Position numbers and translations under genes: made by a program | Notes under the pieces: generated by a model | Database searches by the model: none | What the model was told of the DNA's origin: nothing | Seen by the model: the letters and a program-made list of their open reading frames with translations, nothing else | From: Lumnitzera littorea | Lineage: Eukaryota > Streptophyta > Magnoliopsida > Myrtales > Combretaceae | Direction: 5' to 3' | Assembly: GCA_024138015.1 (NCBI GenBank) | Contig: JAMXBB010000008.1 | Location: forward strand, 42,038,353-42,102,352 | Length of the DNA: 64,000 nt | Part shown: positions 47,330 to 58,886 of the stretch, in pieces | Numbering within the stretch: position 1 is the first letter of the stretch | Layout: each line of letters begins with the position of its first letter

Positions 47330-48200
47330 TATAGTTTCGACCATAGAAAAGTTTGAATATCTTAATTTAGAACTATACAAAGGAAGACATATAGTTAGAA
47401 GTTATGATTTTAAACATAATTGTTACTTTACTAATATTTATCAACATTGTTTGCATAGTGATAATAGACAGCTTAATAGTTTAATAGATCTTAATATTAG
47501 TATTATATCTTCCTTAGAAGCACAATATAAGAAAAACTATAATATTTGGGAAAGAGTGTTAGAACATATAAAGAATAAGAATAACATTATATTAGAACTA
47601 ACAAAAAAATTAGACTTTATAAAAGATTAGAATAATAAGATAGAAAAATATAAAGAAGTTAAGAAACACTTGAAGTTAGAACTTTAGAATTCTCAAAAAG
47701 TAATCCTTAAAAAACTAAAAGAAAAGTTTATAGAATTAGAAAATAGAAACAAGATTTTAGAAGAAAAGGATATAAAATTAGAAAAGATTTCAATTGAGGT
47801 AAAAGAGATATCTAGAGAAAATAAGCAAAGTATACAAAAGATAGAAGGAATAGCCTTAGAAAAAAAAAAAAAAAAAAGATAACTAAAAAGTTTATGATTT
47901 TAGAAGAAAATAAAGACTGTAAAGAAAGTATAGTATACACTAGAAAATTTTTAAAAAATGTTGTAAGATTTATAAAAACTAAGCCAAAGAGATAGTAAGA
48001 ATCTTAAATACTTTAATAGCATTAGTTATCAAATTATATTATAGATTAGAAAACTTGGAAATTTTGATTAAAGAAAAAGAAGAGTATTCTAAAGATTTAG
48101 AATTAATAACTAAAAAACTAGAAAATATTAATATAGGAAGTATAAAAGAAAAAGGAAAGAAGATTATTTTAGAACCATTTACATTTCTAGTACCTCCTAA
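47330..48200 (+). pseudogene. Coiled-coil N-terminal region of the viral polyprotein
   Basis: About 270 codons, rich in Lys/Glu/Ile with heptad-like leucines (KKLKEKFIELENRNKILEEK, KLEKISIEVKEISRENKQ), broken by a few stops and an A-run at 47861-47878. It lies directly upstream of the movement protein. Such a coiled-coil segment is known in some caulimovirid polyproteins. Its function is unknown. Confidence 0.5.
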
Positions 48201-48211
48201 TTATAAAAAAA

Positions 48212-49130
48212 ATGATAATTAGAGTAAAAACAATACCCTTTATAGGTAGATTTAAAACAATTAGTAAACAAACAAGTAGTAACTATAATTCTAGTTTCTT
48301 AGGAAGAATACTTAGTAGAAATAATCCTAGTAATAGAGAAGTAGCTTTAGAAGATATAATAGGCGTAGATAAAGACATAGAAATTTTTAATAACCAAGGA
48401 ATTGATTTATTAAATCCAAGAGTATTGTTAAAGATAGGTAGATTTGAAAGAATTGCAAGTATAGTTATAATAAATAGAGAAGAAAAAGTATCAATAATAG
48501 ATCATGTTTAACTATTCCTTTAATAACTAGACATACTTACAATCAATTAGTCATAACTAATTATAGGTTGGTATATTTAGTATTAATAGTCACAGGCATT
48601 AAAGGGTTTGGTAGAAAAAGATTAAGAACTAAAGTTTTAATTGTATTAGTAGACAAAAGGTGGCGAAATCCCAAAAAAGGTACTATAGCTACCATAGAAG
48701 TAGATATGAATGAGAATAAGGCATATTTTATGTTTTCTTAGATTTTCTAATGTCTTTATACATAGAAATAGATGTACAAACTAAAAGACATGATATGGTA
48801 GGTGGTAATAATCTGATATTACAAATAGGATATAGAGGATTATTAGTAAATAATATAAGTGTAAAATTTAAAATAAATATTAAAGGAATTATAGAAAGCA
48901 TGAAAAGTAAAGGTATAAGATTGATAAAATCAATAGAATATAGTCTAGAAATTTTAGCAGAAGAAAGTTGAAATATTAGTAAATTTTTCGAAAATTATAG
49001 AAACATTGTATCTCCAGAAGCCTATATAATATGTGAAAATAGTGAAGGAGATGTAGAAGTTAGATTTACTTCATGTGTTTATAGAAATATAGTAGATAGT
49101 GATATTAATATTATAAAAGTGAAATAGAAA
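48212..49130 (+). pseudogene. Movement protein of the caulimovirid copy
   Basis: Would form or modify plasmodesmata for cell-to-cell spread. Open at 48212-48511 (VALEDIIGVDKDIEIF, NPRVLLKIGRFERIA), then after a frame change VLIVLVDKRWRNPKKGTIA near 48635, EIDVQTKRHDMVGGNNL near 48765 and KINIKGIIESMKSKGIR near 48875. The D-x-R central region and the IxTKG..GGxNL segment fit the 30K-type caulimovirid movement proteins. Stops and two frame changes disable it. A second copy of the middle part lies inverted at 55170-55560. Confidence 0.7.
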
Positions 49131-49461
49131 GAAATGATAGAAATACATAAACAAATTTAATAGATTTAAAAGTAAAAGATATAGATAATATCGTAATAAC
49201 AGAACATGAAGAAGAATTTTTAGATGAATATAAAAAATTATTATGATATAAAGATATTATAGATGAAGAAAGTGATGAAGAAGATTTTGAAGAAGAACAT
49301 AAAGTAGAAAGAAATAAAAAGTGGATGGAGGAAGAATTTAGAAGGCAAGCATATGAGATTGTAAAATTAAGATATTTAGATGCAAAAATTTTCAATAAAT
49401 ATAAGGATAAAGATGATCAAATTAGTGTAGCTAAATTAGATATTAGCATAATAAGTAGTAA
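49131..49461 (+). pseudogene. Acidic linker between movement and coat proteins
   Basis: Reads as a Glu/Asp-rich stretch (EESDEEDFEEEHKVERNKKW) followed by EEFRRQAYEIVKLRYLDAKI. Caulimovirid coat precursors start with such acidic regions. It is cut at 49461 by the LTR insertion. Confidence 0.5.
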
Positions 49462-52400
49462 TATCACGACCCAACAGTATCGTTGTCATAGTAGGTTGCC
49501 GTATACCATATAAAGGTCTATTATCAATCCCCTTACTGATCATAGGCCTTTCATATGACACACAAGGCTTCTTCTACTCTACGTTACCATTAGGCCTATA
49601 GACAAATAATATAGAGCAATTTTAACTAAAATTACTTCTATGTTGCAAATTAGTTAATTGTGTGGGCTTGTGAGACCTACACCAAAACAATATTACAAAC
49701 AAATGTAGTTCATAACGGAACTGCATAAAATCTATGTTATGAGCAAAAATGTAAAAGTATCTAAATGTCTATAAATCTATTATAAAAGGTCCTCTTCTCT
49801 CTCTAATCGCTCTAACCCGTCCCTACACGAGACTTATCACGAGCATGCCTCGGCCCAGATTAGTGAAGAGGTTCTCCTGCATCAACAAAAATCTATAAGG
49901 GTGTAAGCTTACGCTTAGTGAGATAAATACCCTCGTCAGTATCACATGGCAGAAGTTTATTTGATGCACAATCATATGAATGCATGAACAATCAGTATGC
50001 TAAACAACGCATGCAGTGACCTAGGAACTACATATGACTCAGAATTATGCCCCCTGAAGTTGGGGTTTGGAGATAATTAACCAACCCAAACCAAAATCCG
50101 GATTCTAGACTTTGGGTTTTATTTCATTTGCACTATCGTGCTCATGCCAAAACATATATATATGTATACTTCCTTTACCAAAAATCAAATCATATTTTTT
50201 AAAATCCTAAGTCTAGCGGTGTGGTGGCCTCCGCAATCCACAAACACACGCCCTAAGCAGAAGCCACAAGACTCGACCCCTCGCTGATGGTTAGTGTCTC
50301 CCGGCGCCTAGTAAGCCCATCAACCTAAGACAGAGACTCAATATATATGATGGCATAACTAATGCCCAATCCTGCAGGAAACTTGTATTCCTGTGAGTCT
50401 CTTCCCATCTTCTACGTAAAGCGACAGTCGGTGTTATCCGTATGCAATATGGGGTATGCATGATTCATTTTTATTTCTTAATCGTATAAGTGATTAATTC
50501 GATTTTCTGGATGATCAGACAATCTCATTCCATACAATTCACATGTATATATATAGTGCAAACAATTCCCATTATTATATATAATTATCAAGTCATTACA
50601 TTCATCCACAATTTCATACGCATGCATTTCCCATATCCTACAAGCATCTAAATTTATATTTATAAGTTTAGGTGCATCTACTCTACAAGCAAAATCAAGT
50701 AAAGAGTTATCAGAAATTTACTCACTCTACCATGTGGGTCAATCAAAGTAATCCGAAGGTAAGTCGTCTTCGTACACAGTGTCCCCTAGTCATTGAAATA
50801 ATTTTTATAAAGAATTGAAACAAACTTAAGAAACTAAGTAATTTTCCTTAAGTTATATTCTTGACTAGTTTTCGTAATTTTTTTCGGTTTTTACCTAAAG
50901 TTCAATCGCGTATAACTTTTTCGTTTTAAATCCGATTTTTATGATCTTATAGTCAATCTTCATCGTTTTCCAGTGTACTTTAACGTGGTAAGGTTAGATT
51001 TTCGAAATGAGGTATACAATTCTGTCCATAGGTCAGAATAGAAGCGTTCTTCATGTGTTGGAGTGTTTTTGGGCCTTGTATGGTAAATGGACTTTTTGAT
51101 AACTTGAGGAATCCTTTGGGCTTGGTCTTATTATTTTATTCTAAGCTTAAAATACTCCTTGAGATCAGATTTACAACTTTGATTTATATTCCTAAGGCTA
51201 ACAACCACTTCTTGGGCCCTTTAGTGGGCTTAAGTTGTCAAATGGGCTTGTTTTTGGTTCAAACTAAAGTTAGTGACTTTGGTGGGCTTATGGGGCCTTA
51301 GGTGGATTTCTTATGGGCTTCAAAACAACCTCTCTTGATACTTTAAGGTGCTGGTCAAAATTTCATTGAAGGACTAATTTGGAGTTCTAGGCTTGTTTTA
51401 AGAGTTTTAGGCTTTGTATGCTTATCATTCTTGTTTTGGTTGATCTTTTCACTTTGTTTATTCACTTTTATCATATTTTTAAGCTTCTTTTTCCCACGTT
51501 CCAGATCCGTTCATGATGGTTCTAAGGGGTCCTTACTTGGATTTTCAACTTGTTTCATTATTTCCTTAAGTTTAGGTGGTAGATTATGCACTTAGACTAC
51601 TTGTGTCCACATCTCAACTTAACTTTTCTTCCATAAAATGATTCCTTAACTTATGTTCCACACAAAGAAATAGAAGATCTTATATTTAATATAACTCCTA
51701 TATCATAGCTCATGTCATACAAAATTGGTTTTTTCATAAAACTTCATGTGATGGATTTTTTCTTAACTTAAGTCTAGATTTGAGCATGTTTAACTCAATG
51801 AAAACAAAATCAACATCCAAATGACTATGGAACCCTCACGTCCAGCATGCTCATCCTCCATTAAAGTTATTATTTCAAGATTTTCTTAACTTAAAATCTT
51901 CCATTCAAAGCATTAAACAAATGTCTTTACAAAACACCAACTTTACATGCTCATGTTTCAACTTCATGTAAGGGTTTCATGGTTTGTTTCTTAAAACGAT
52001 TTTTTTTTTTTTAGTGTTATAACAATTTAAACCTTACTTATATCTTCAAGAAATCAAAGTCTCCTAATATAAATACTAACCCACATATCACAAGAAACAC
52101 TTACTCGTCCTTAAAGTAAAGTATGGTGGTTGTGCACTAAGGTTCCACGTAAGCTCTTAACTTTGCTTCCTCCTTTTTGCTACCTTTTGGAACCTGAATC
52201 ATTTGGTCTTTTGGAATGGGGTTTGTGGAATGTTCTAATGGTCTTAAAAGATCTTAGATGGTGAAAGAAAATGACACAAGAACAAAAGAAGAAGTTTCCA
52301 TAAGTGAAGCTTCAAAAATGGAAGAAAAGTTGATTTTGTGGGGTAAGGTTGTTTCTCCTTTTTATGTTTGTTTCAAAGGAGAGAAAGAAGATGTGAAAGT

Positions 52401-53060
52401 GAAATTGAAAGTGAGAGAAATAATGGAGAGAGTGGCCGGTTGGAATTAGGAGAGAATGAGTGTTTAAATGTCTTAAAAGTATTGTCTTGTAGCTTACACA
52501 AAAGTCAACAATTACAACTATTGATGATGTAAGCATTAAGGAGTGAATAGTGATGTGTAAGAGAAAGTGATTGATGGTTGAATGACAAGTGCATGGCACC
52601 CCTTTCTTCCTTATTTAGATCTGCTATTTAAAGTCTTTTTAGGCCATAGAGTGGTCTTGTCTCATTTATTAAAGTTAAGCTTATGAAATCTTATGAAAAA
52701 TTGTCCATATGTAGTATAAGTGAAGAGGTGATAAGGAGATTGTCTTATCACTAGATTTTGATAAGTTGTTAATTGATAAATGATTCCAACTCTCAATAGA
52801 TAAGTTATCTAAGGTGATTGATTGGTCTACTTATTTATGTGTAAGGCTTATACATGAAGATAAGGGCATAGCTTTATAGGAAATTGTTTTAGGGTTTTTA
52901 TCTTACATTGTTTTGTAATTTATGATTTGATTTTTGTAGAATTGTGAAATTTTCTAAAGTTGAATGAAATTATTCAAATTAAATTAATGATTAATTATTT
53001 AGGGTTAAAATTCCTTAATGGTTTTAAGGTTTAGGGTTTTAAGTAATTTTAGAGCTTACA
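49462..53060 (-). mobile_element. Tekay/Del-like LTR inserted in the viral copy
   Basis: The left end reads TATCACGACCC and the right end AGAGCTTACA, so the - strand runs TGTAAGCTCTAAAATT to GGGTCGTGATA. These are the usual ends of long Tekay/Del LTRs. Internal landmarks are TTACGCTTAGTGAGATAAAT near 49910 and CGTATAACTTTTTCGTTTTA near 50910. No gag or pol is present, so it is probably a solo LTR of about 3.6 kb. An alternative right end is near 52020. No target duplication could be matched. Short open frames at 51053-51301 and 52258-52449 show no family. Confidence 0.55.
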
Positions 53061-53164
53061 GTTCTTCAAGCTCGGGTTTTATTGACAATTGGCTTTTGAA
53101 TTGTAAAAATTTAATTCGTTTCTAATTATAAACTTAAGTTTTTGGTTTAGTTGATCTTTGGGAA

Positions 53165-54324
53165 TGTTTGGAAAGTACTTTTAATCAAGTCTTAAGCCTA
53201 CTAAAAGTAGGGTTTACAAGTAAAGTAAATAAAGAATTAATGGAACATAGTAATACAAGTAATATAGCAAGCTTAGTACTAGAGGTTTGTAGTTCAAATA
53301 ATGTATTAAGAGCATCATATATAGTTTATGATATGAAAAAGAAAATAGAAATGTTAGTAAAGGTAAAAGATTAAATTTTACACAGGATCCTAAAATAAAA
53401 AGTACATAAATAGTGTAGATTGTTAAATCTACCAACACATGATCCTCAATTATGGTTGAAAGAAATAGCTAAGTGGAAGAATTTAATAGTACTAGACTAT
53501 CTTAGACATAGTTTTGATCATACAGTAGATGAAATGTTTAGATATTTGGAAACATACTTAGGTCTGATAGGTTAGCATGAGTAAGATATAAAGAACATTC
53601 CTTAGAAATTTCAAGAACTTAGAAGTTATAGAGCTAATTCATACAATTTTGTAAATATAATAGAAGAACTATTAATAGGTATAAGTCCAAATAGAGGAGC
53701 AATAGCATAGCAGCAAGATAACATTAGAAAGTTAGAACAATTACAACTTAAAGATTAGATTAATGCAATATTCTTTTTAAGAGATTATTATTATTATACA
53801 GAATTAGCAGGTCGTTTCTTTGATAAGACAATAATACAAAAATTAATGTTAATAGTAAAATGGAAATGCTAGAAGAAAGCCATAAGATTTATCATAGATA
53901 GGTTAGTAGATAAATGTGCGATCATACAAATATAGAAACAATTAAAATGTGACTATTCTTTTTGTAAAAATATATATACACCACAACAATATGAACATAA
54001 ACAAAGGAAAAGGATACCTAAAAAAATAATAGAAATAAAATAAAAACAAAGAAATACTATCTTAGAAAGACATTAGCTAAAAAGCCATTTCTTAATAAAG
54101 ATAGACATTTTAGAAAATTTAATAAGAATATGAATTATAAAAATAAGATAACCTACTATATTTACGGAGAAACAGGACATTTATGTAGAGACTGTACAAA
54201 AATAAATTCTTTGCATAATAAAAATTTAATTTTGGTAAAATGCATAAATGGAGATTTAATAGAAGTAGACGATGACAAAAGTGAGACAAAATGTATTTAT
54301 AGCAAAGTAAGTTATGAAGATTAA
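53165..54324 (+). pseudogene. Coat protein and CCHC knuckle of the caulimovirid copy
   Basis: The capsid domain can be followed from 53168 (LSLLKVGFTSKVNKELM) through LPTHDPQLWLKEIAKWKN near 53435, NSYNFVNIIEELLIGISPN near 53640, NAIFFLRDYYYYTELAGRFF near 53765 and KCDYSFCKNIYTPQQY near 53950. It ends in a basic stretch and the RNA-binding knuckle CxxC-type segment YYIYGETGHLCRDC at 54155-54200, whose first Cys is Tyr. The basic-plus-knuckle end is characteristic of caulimovirid coat proteins. About ten stops. Confidence 0.7.
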
Positions 54325-54379
54325 GTAGGAAATTTGGATAATGATGAGGAAAGTGTAAATGAATTCATATAATTAATAT

Positions 54380-54700
54380 CAAAACTTAACTCAGAATAAG
54401 AAATTTTTCCATATATGGATTGTAACTTAGAATGCCAACATGATTGGCAAAATAATAAAGGTAATTTTAATAAGTCATTTGCATCTTGTATAAAGTATCC
54501 TAGTTTGAATCTTAGATATCAATGCCAATCCTGTTATATAGAAACATAGCTAAGTCCAACTGATAGGATAGTATAGGAAAGATATAAAGAACAATTCCTA
54601 AAAATTCCAAATTGTAGAAAGTATCTTAGATGAATCTTAGATATTAATGTCAATTTTGTTATATAAATATTGTAAATTTTGTTTAGAAAAAACAAGAGTA
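54380..54700 (+). pseudogene. Cys-rich motif after the coat protein, with internal duplication
   Basis: Reads LECQHDWQNN then ASCIKYPSLNLRYQCQSCY, a Cys/His cluster of the kind found after the knuckle in some caulimovirid polyproteins. About 120 bases are duplicated (54492-54545 resembles 54612-54668, both with AATCTTAGATAT.AATG.CAAT). A copying event inside the virus or after integration is likely. Confidence 0.5.
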
Positions 54701-55110
54701 AAAATCCAAGAAAGTATTACACAAATTAGACAATCTAATAAAAACTGCTGTGAGAAAGAAATTGAAAAAATCAATAGAGAGAAGATTACGAATTTTAGAA
54801 ACAAGGGTAGACAAAATAGATGATGGATTAGAAAAACATGTAGCTGTATTAGAAGACAAAATTGATAAATTAGTACAAAAAGTTTTTACTAGAATTATTA
54901 AGTAAAATATAATAAGTATGAGTGTTTTTACAAAGATAACTACAGGAAGGTGGTCAAAGTCAATAATAGCATTAATAGATACATGATGCAATAAAGTAAC
55001 TATAGATAGTAAGATTATTCCTAAATAATTCATAGAAAATACTGAACTCCAATAATCTAAATAGATGGATTGGAAAATGTTTTGTCATAATTCTTTGTAT
55101 AATCTTGTAA
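54700..55110 (+). pseudogene. Coiled coil and protease start of the caulimovirid copy
   Basis: A heptad-like stretch (RILETRVDKIDDGLEKHVAV) at about 54785-54850 precedes ITTGRWSKSIIALIDT, stop, CNKVTIDSKIIP at 54938-55025. ALIDTGC is the retropepsin active site in these viruses; here Gly is a stop (GGA to TGA). The frame fades by about 55110 and no RT follows. Confidence 0.55.
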
Positions 55111-55169
55111 ATTTTTCTTAAGTTTTACCTTATTGTTCTATTACATTTATTATAACAAAATCCTATTTA

Positions 55170-55560
55170 TTTTTGTACTTACATTATTTACTTTCTATTA
55201 GTTTTATTGGTCTTATATCTTTACTTTCCATACTTTCTATAATCCCTTTAATATTTATTTTAAATTTTGTAATTATATTATTTACTAATCTTCCTATAAA
55301 TCCTATTTGTAATATCATATTTTTACCACCTACATTATTATATCCTTTAGTTTGTACATACCTATTTTTATGTATTGAGCAAAATCTTTTAAAGACATTA
55401 GAAAATCTAGAGAAACATAAGATATGTCTTAATTTTCATTTATGTCTACTTCTATGGTAGCTATAGTTCCTTTTTTAGGATCTCGCTAGCTTTTGTCTAC
55501 TAATGCAATGAAGACTTTAATTCCTAATCTTTTTCAACCTAACCCTCAAGTTCATTTACA
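55170..55560 (-). pseudogene. Inverted second copy of the movement-protein segment
   Basis: The reverse complement of about 55195-55555 aligns with 48620-48925, e.g. GGAACTATAGCTACCATAGAAGTAGA and AAATATTAAAGG.ATTATAGAAAG, and includes GATTTTCTAATGTCTTTA. About 20 bases are inserted or deleted near the middle. It proves a second, opposite viral fragment at this locus. Confidence 0.75.
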
Positions 55561-57019
55561 TAAACCAAATTGTAAGTTTGGATTTCTATGCTAAATTTGT
55601 ATGGATCCAAACATGAGCTATGATTTGTGATTAGCTTTGCATGACATTGGGTGACAATAAGTGTAAATTAATTATGATGTTGTTTGATAAGATATTATAT
55701 ATAATAAAGTTATTTTTTTTATGTTTTGTAAATCTCAAGAAGATAAATTTAAGGTATGGTACCCTCAATGATGGTACTAGTGATTAATGGAGTTGTGGTC
55801 ATGGTTAAGCTACCCCTCAAGACTTGTAAGGAAGTGTTTAAGCAATACTTGACTATAGATATGACGAGGTTCACAAGAAGTTAGGAGTTAGGTTCTTATA
55901 CTTTTGTGTACCATAGACGAATCTTTATAATATTATGACTTACATATAATATGATAATTATATATATCAATGGCTATTGTAAAGTTAAAATGTAAATAAA
56001 GTGAATAAATAATGTAATATGATTTTAGGCATTAAGCATCTACTAAAGTATAGAATAATTCAACATTTAGAGATCTATAAGTCTAATTTCTATAATTATG
56101 ATGGGTTAAATAGGAAATTAGAATAATTAAGATAAAGGATGTGGTCTCTAGGTCAACATATAATTATGTTGGTCATCTCACTAACATAATACATAATAAT
56201 GAAACTCTCTCTTAGAAAATAAGGCAAGGGATTTTCTTCATAAAGGTGTATATATACATTGATTGGAAGATCAAGAACCTAATAATAATTTGGATCTCAA
56301 CTATTGAGGCATTATAACATTTGTCATATCTTATTCCAATTTTTTTTTCTCTTTTTTTCTCTTCTAATATCTTATTTTATGTTCATAACCTTTATCTAGG
56401 TTCCAGTTTTAATAATAAAGTTTATAAAGAAAACTATATACTTTATTTTATACTATCAATAACTTAAAATGAGTTGAAATGTTTAATTTTTTAGTCAATT
56501 CAACTTAGATATGTAGAATTAGTAAATTTGATAAAAAAAAAATATAAGTTTACTGAGTTTATACATAAACTCGGTTAAAAATGTAAATTTTTATACAAAA
56601 AAGATTTTATATCCAAGTTGACTCGGTAGAGATACCTAAGATCATAAACTTATAGAATCGCATAAATAAAATTACAATTTTGACAACTATGGATCCAAAG
56701 TTAATAGATTTCTCCATTAGTGCACAAGCTTGCTTGGGAAATGTTGGAGACAAACAAACCAATCCAATGATCTCCGTTCTAAACCTACCAAACTATTTCT
56801 CCATTAATCATCTGAAATATAGACCGAACTCTTTGAACTTTTTACCATCCAACCCAAAGAGTTAAGCCTAAATAAATAATAGACTTGGGAAAATAATTAA
56901 TATGATAATTCTCAACCCTTTACATTTAATAAACACGCTACTTTGGTTGAACCTTCTTATTGATCATTGTAGGTGAACTATGCTTTGATCTACTTATAGA
57001 TCAATTCAATAGGTTGTGA
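55561..57019. other. Non-coding AT-rich DNA, no gene seen
   Basis: Only short frames. A pyrimidine run at 56340-56365. No LTR pair, tRNA or recognised element. Confidence 0.5.
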
Positions 57020-57360
57020 TCTATTAACGTCCCCATCTAAGGTCCTTAGCATAGGGCCCTAAATCAAAAACCTCTTTTTTAAGGTTCTTGAGGGATGGAA
57101 AGAGGTCCTTAACCTGTCTAGGATCCTTGGCTAAGGACTTCAAGTATTTTACTTCTTTTTTGTTTTTTAACTTTTAGTGTTATGTTAATTTAAATTTTTC
57201 TATTGTGGATCTATATCACAAACCTCCCGTTTTAGGTTCTTGATGGTAGGGAAAGGTCGTTTGCCTTTCTGGAGTTGTTAGTTAAGAATCTCAAAAAGTA
57301 ATTTTTTTTTTAATTTCGTTTAGTATTTAGTTTAAATTTTTATGTTATAGACCTCCTAAA
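57020..57360. repeat. Degenerate tandem duplication, ~160-bp unit
   Basis: Both halves carry AAACCTC..T.T..AGGTTCTTGA.GG, GGAAAG.GGTC, and a T-run followed by AGT.TT.AGTTTAAATTTTT-like sequence. The family is unknown. Confidence 0.5.
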
Positions 57361-58697
57361 TAATATAAATGAATATTAATGACATCTATTTATGAATCTT
57401 ACGGTTAAAGTGCAAAGATCCCTAGGAAAGAGGTTCTTAAGTTGTTCCTCTTTGCACAATTTTAAATGATAAATATGACGAAAGCATTTGTAAGTAATCA
57501 AAATCAACATCATTTTTCAAAATTATCTTAAAATATGAATATAAGGTCTACTACAATTTAAAAAAGAACAAAACTCTATATGAACTAAAAGTCCATATAC
57601 CGCCAAAAGTTTTCCTCAAAATTAAAGTCGACATAAACATCTATTTTTGAACTAAGAGAGCATGAGAAATCAGACCCTGAACCTAAAGTATTATTTTGAT
57701 ACTTTAACTTACCAGATTAATCGGGTTCATAGTTTTGTAAATCAATTTAGGTGCAAGACATGCACCTAGTAACAAGTATAAAAGAGTTTGACCCGTTGAT
57801 AAAGTATAACATCTAGCCAAACCCAGACCCACATATAATCATGTTATATAATTATTTGCAATGACTCGCTTATACACTGCTTGGAGCGGTGGAAATCAGC
57901 GAAAGTTTAAGGAAACAGATGGAAATGGAACGTAATTATGAAATTGGCCATATTAATGAAGGATGGAAATTGGATGAGTTGGGTGGCAAATAGTGGAATA
58001 GTTTTTACTCTAGAGCAATTTTTGCTTCTGTCCAGATTTGTAGAGAAGCACAAATAAAAGAGCGGAAAGTTTGAGAATTTACAAAAACCACCCTTAAGTT
58101 ATTTTATTTATCTCCTTTTCATTTACTTTATATTAACCAAAAAATGGAAAAAGGAAATATTTCCACCAATTTCTTTTCATTTCTACTATTAATACGTAAA
58201 TAAAGATAAAAATTGTGATTAATATATATTTTCCAATTCACATAATTTCCTTCATCTCTACTTGCCTTAAATATTGCCAAATACAGTATTAGTCCTATTT
58301 GCCTCCCCACTTTTTCAAGTTAATGATTGAAAGTTTCCAAAAGCGGATATGATTTGAGTCATGAAGCCTATCTTATATAGAAATCCCCAAGTAATCTACG
58401 GTCTCTGTTTCTGCCTATCCTCGCATTTTAAAAATTGGGATGCTTATGTTTTTTCCTACTTTACATCCAAGTAAAACATCAGCTTACTAGATTATATATT
58501 GTCTTATTAAAAAAACAAAAAGCGAAATCTAGGAACCGGAATGAGAAGCTTTATCCTTTTTCATGCCGAAATCCTGCCCAACTTTATCTATTTCATGGAC
58601 GTCGTGCAATCCCTCCTGGTCCTGAGAAAAAGAAATAGCAAGGAGGAATTTGTTGGTGCAGCAAAAAAAGCATACGATTCTGCCCACATTTTTGTTA
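57361..58697. other. Non-coding DNA, no gene seen
   Basis: Short frames only. The overlapping small frames at 58435-58820 on both strands have no recognised motif and partly lie in the tandem repeat. Confidence 0.5.
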
Positions 58698-58850
58698 CAC
58701 GATTCATACATGTGGGGGGACAAGGTTGCACCTGCGGTATTAAAAGAGTTAATATATGAAAGAAGTGGGATTTATAGTAGTTTTGGGAGGCCAGGTGGGC
58801 CAATATGAGTTTGCCACTTCTCAATAGTGTAAGCTAGGTTCCTTTCTCCT

Positions 58851-58886
<36 letters not shown>

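Larger units (their letters stand above)
44058..55560 (+). mobile_element. Endogenous caulimovirid (pararetrovirus) copy, broken
   Basis: Two segments (44058-49461 and about 53165-55110) flank an LTR insertion. An inverted fragment (about 55170-55560) closes the locus. In order: viroplasmin-like ORF, unknown ORF, promoter with poly(A) signal, structured leader, tRNA-Met primer site, coiled-coil region, movement protein, linker, coat protein with CCHC knuckle, Cys motif, coiled coil, protease start. This layout, with primer site just before the movement/coat polyprotein, is that of Caulimoviridae. The sequence is very A+T-rich and has many stops. RT and RNase H are not in the window. The genus is not determined; the single-polyprotein order recalls petuvirus- or florendovirus-like viruses. 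Confidence 0.75.

Noticed and set aside
51053..51301. 82-residue frame inside the Tekay/Del-like LTR
   Set aside because: No known domain, and LTRs of this type do not code for protein.
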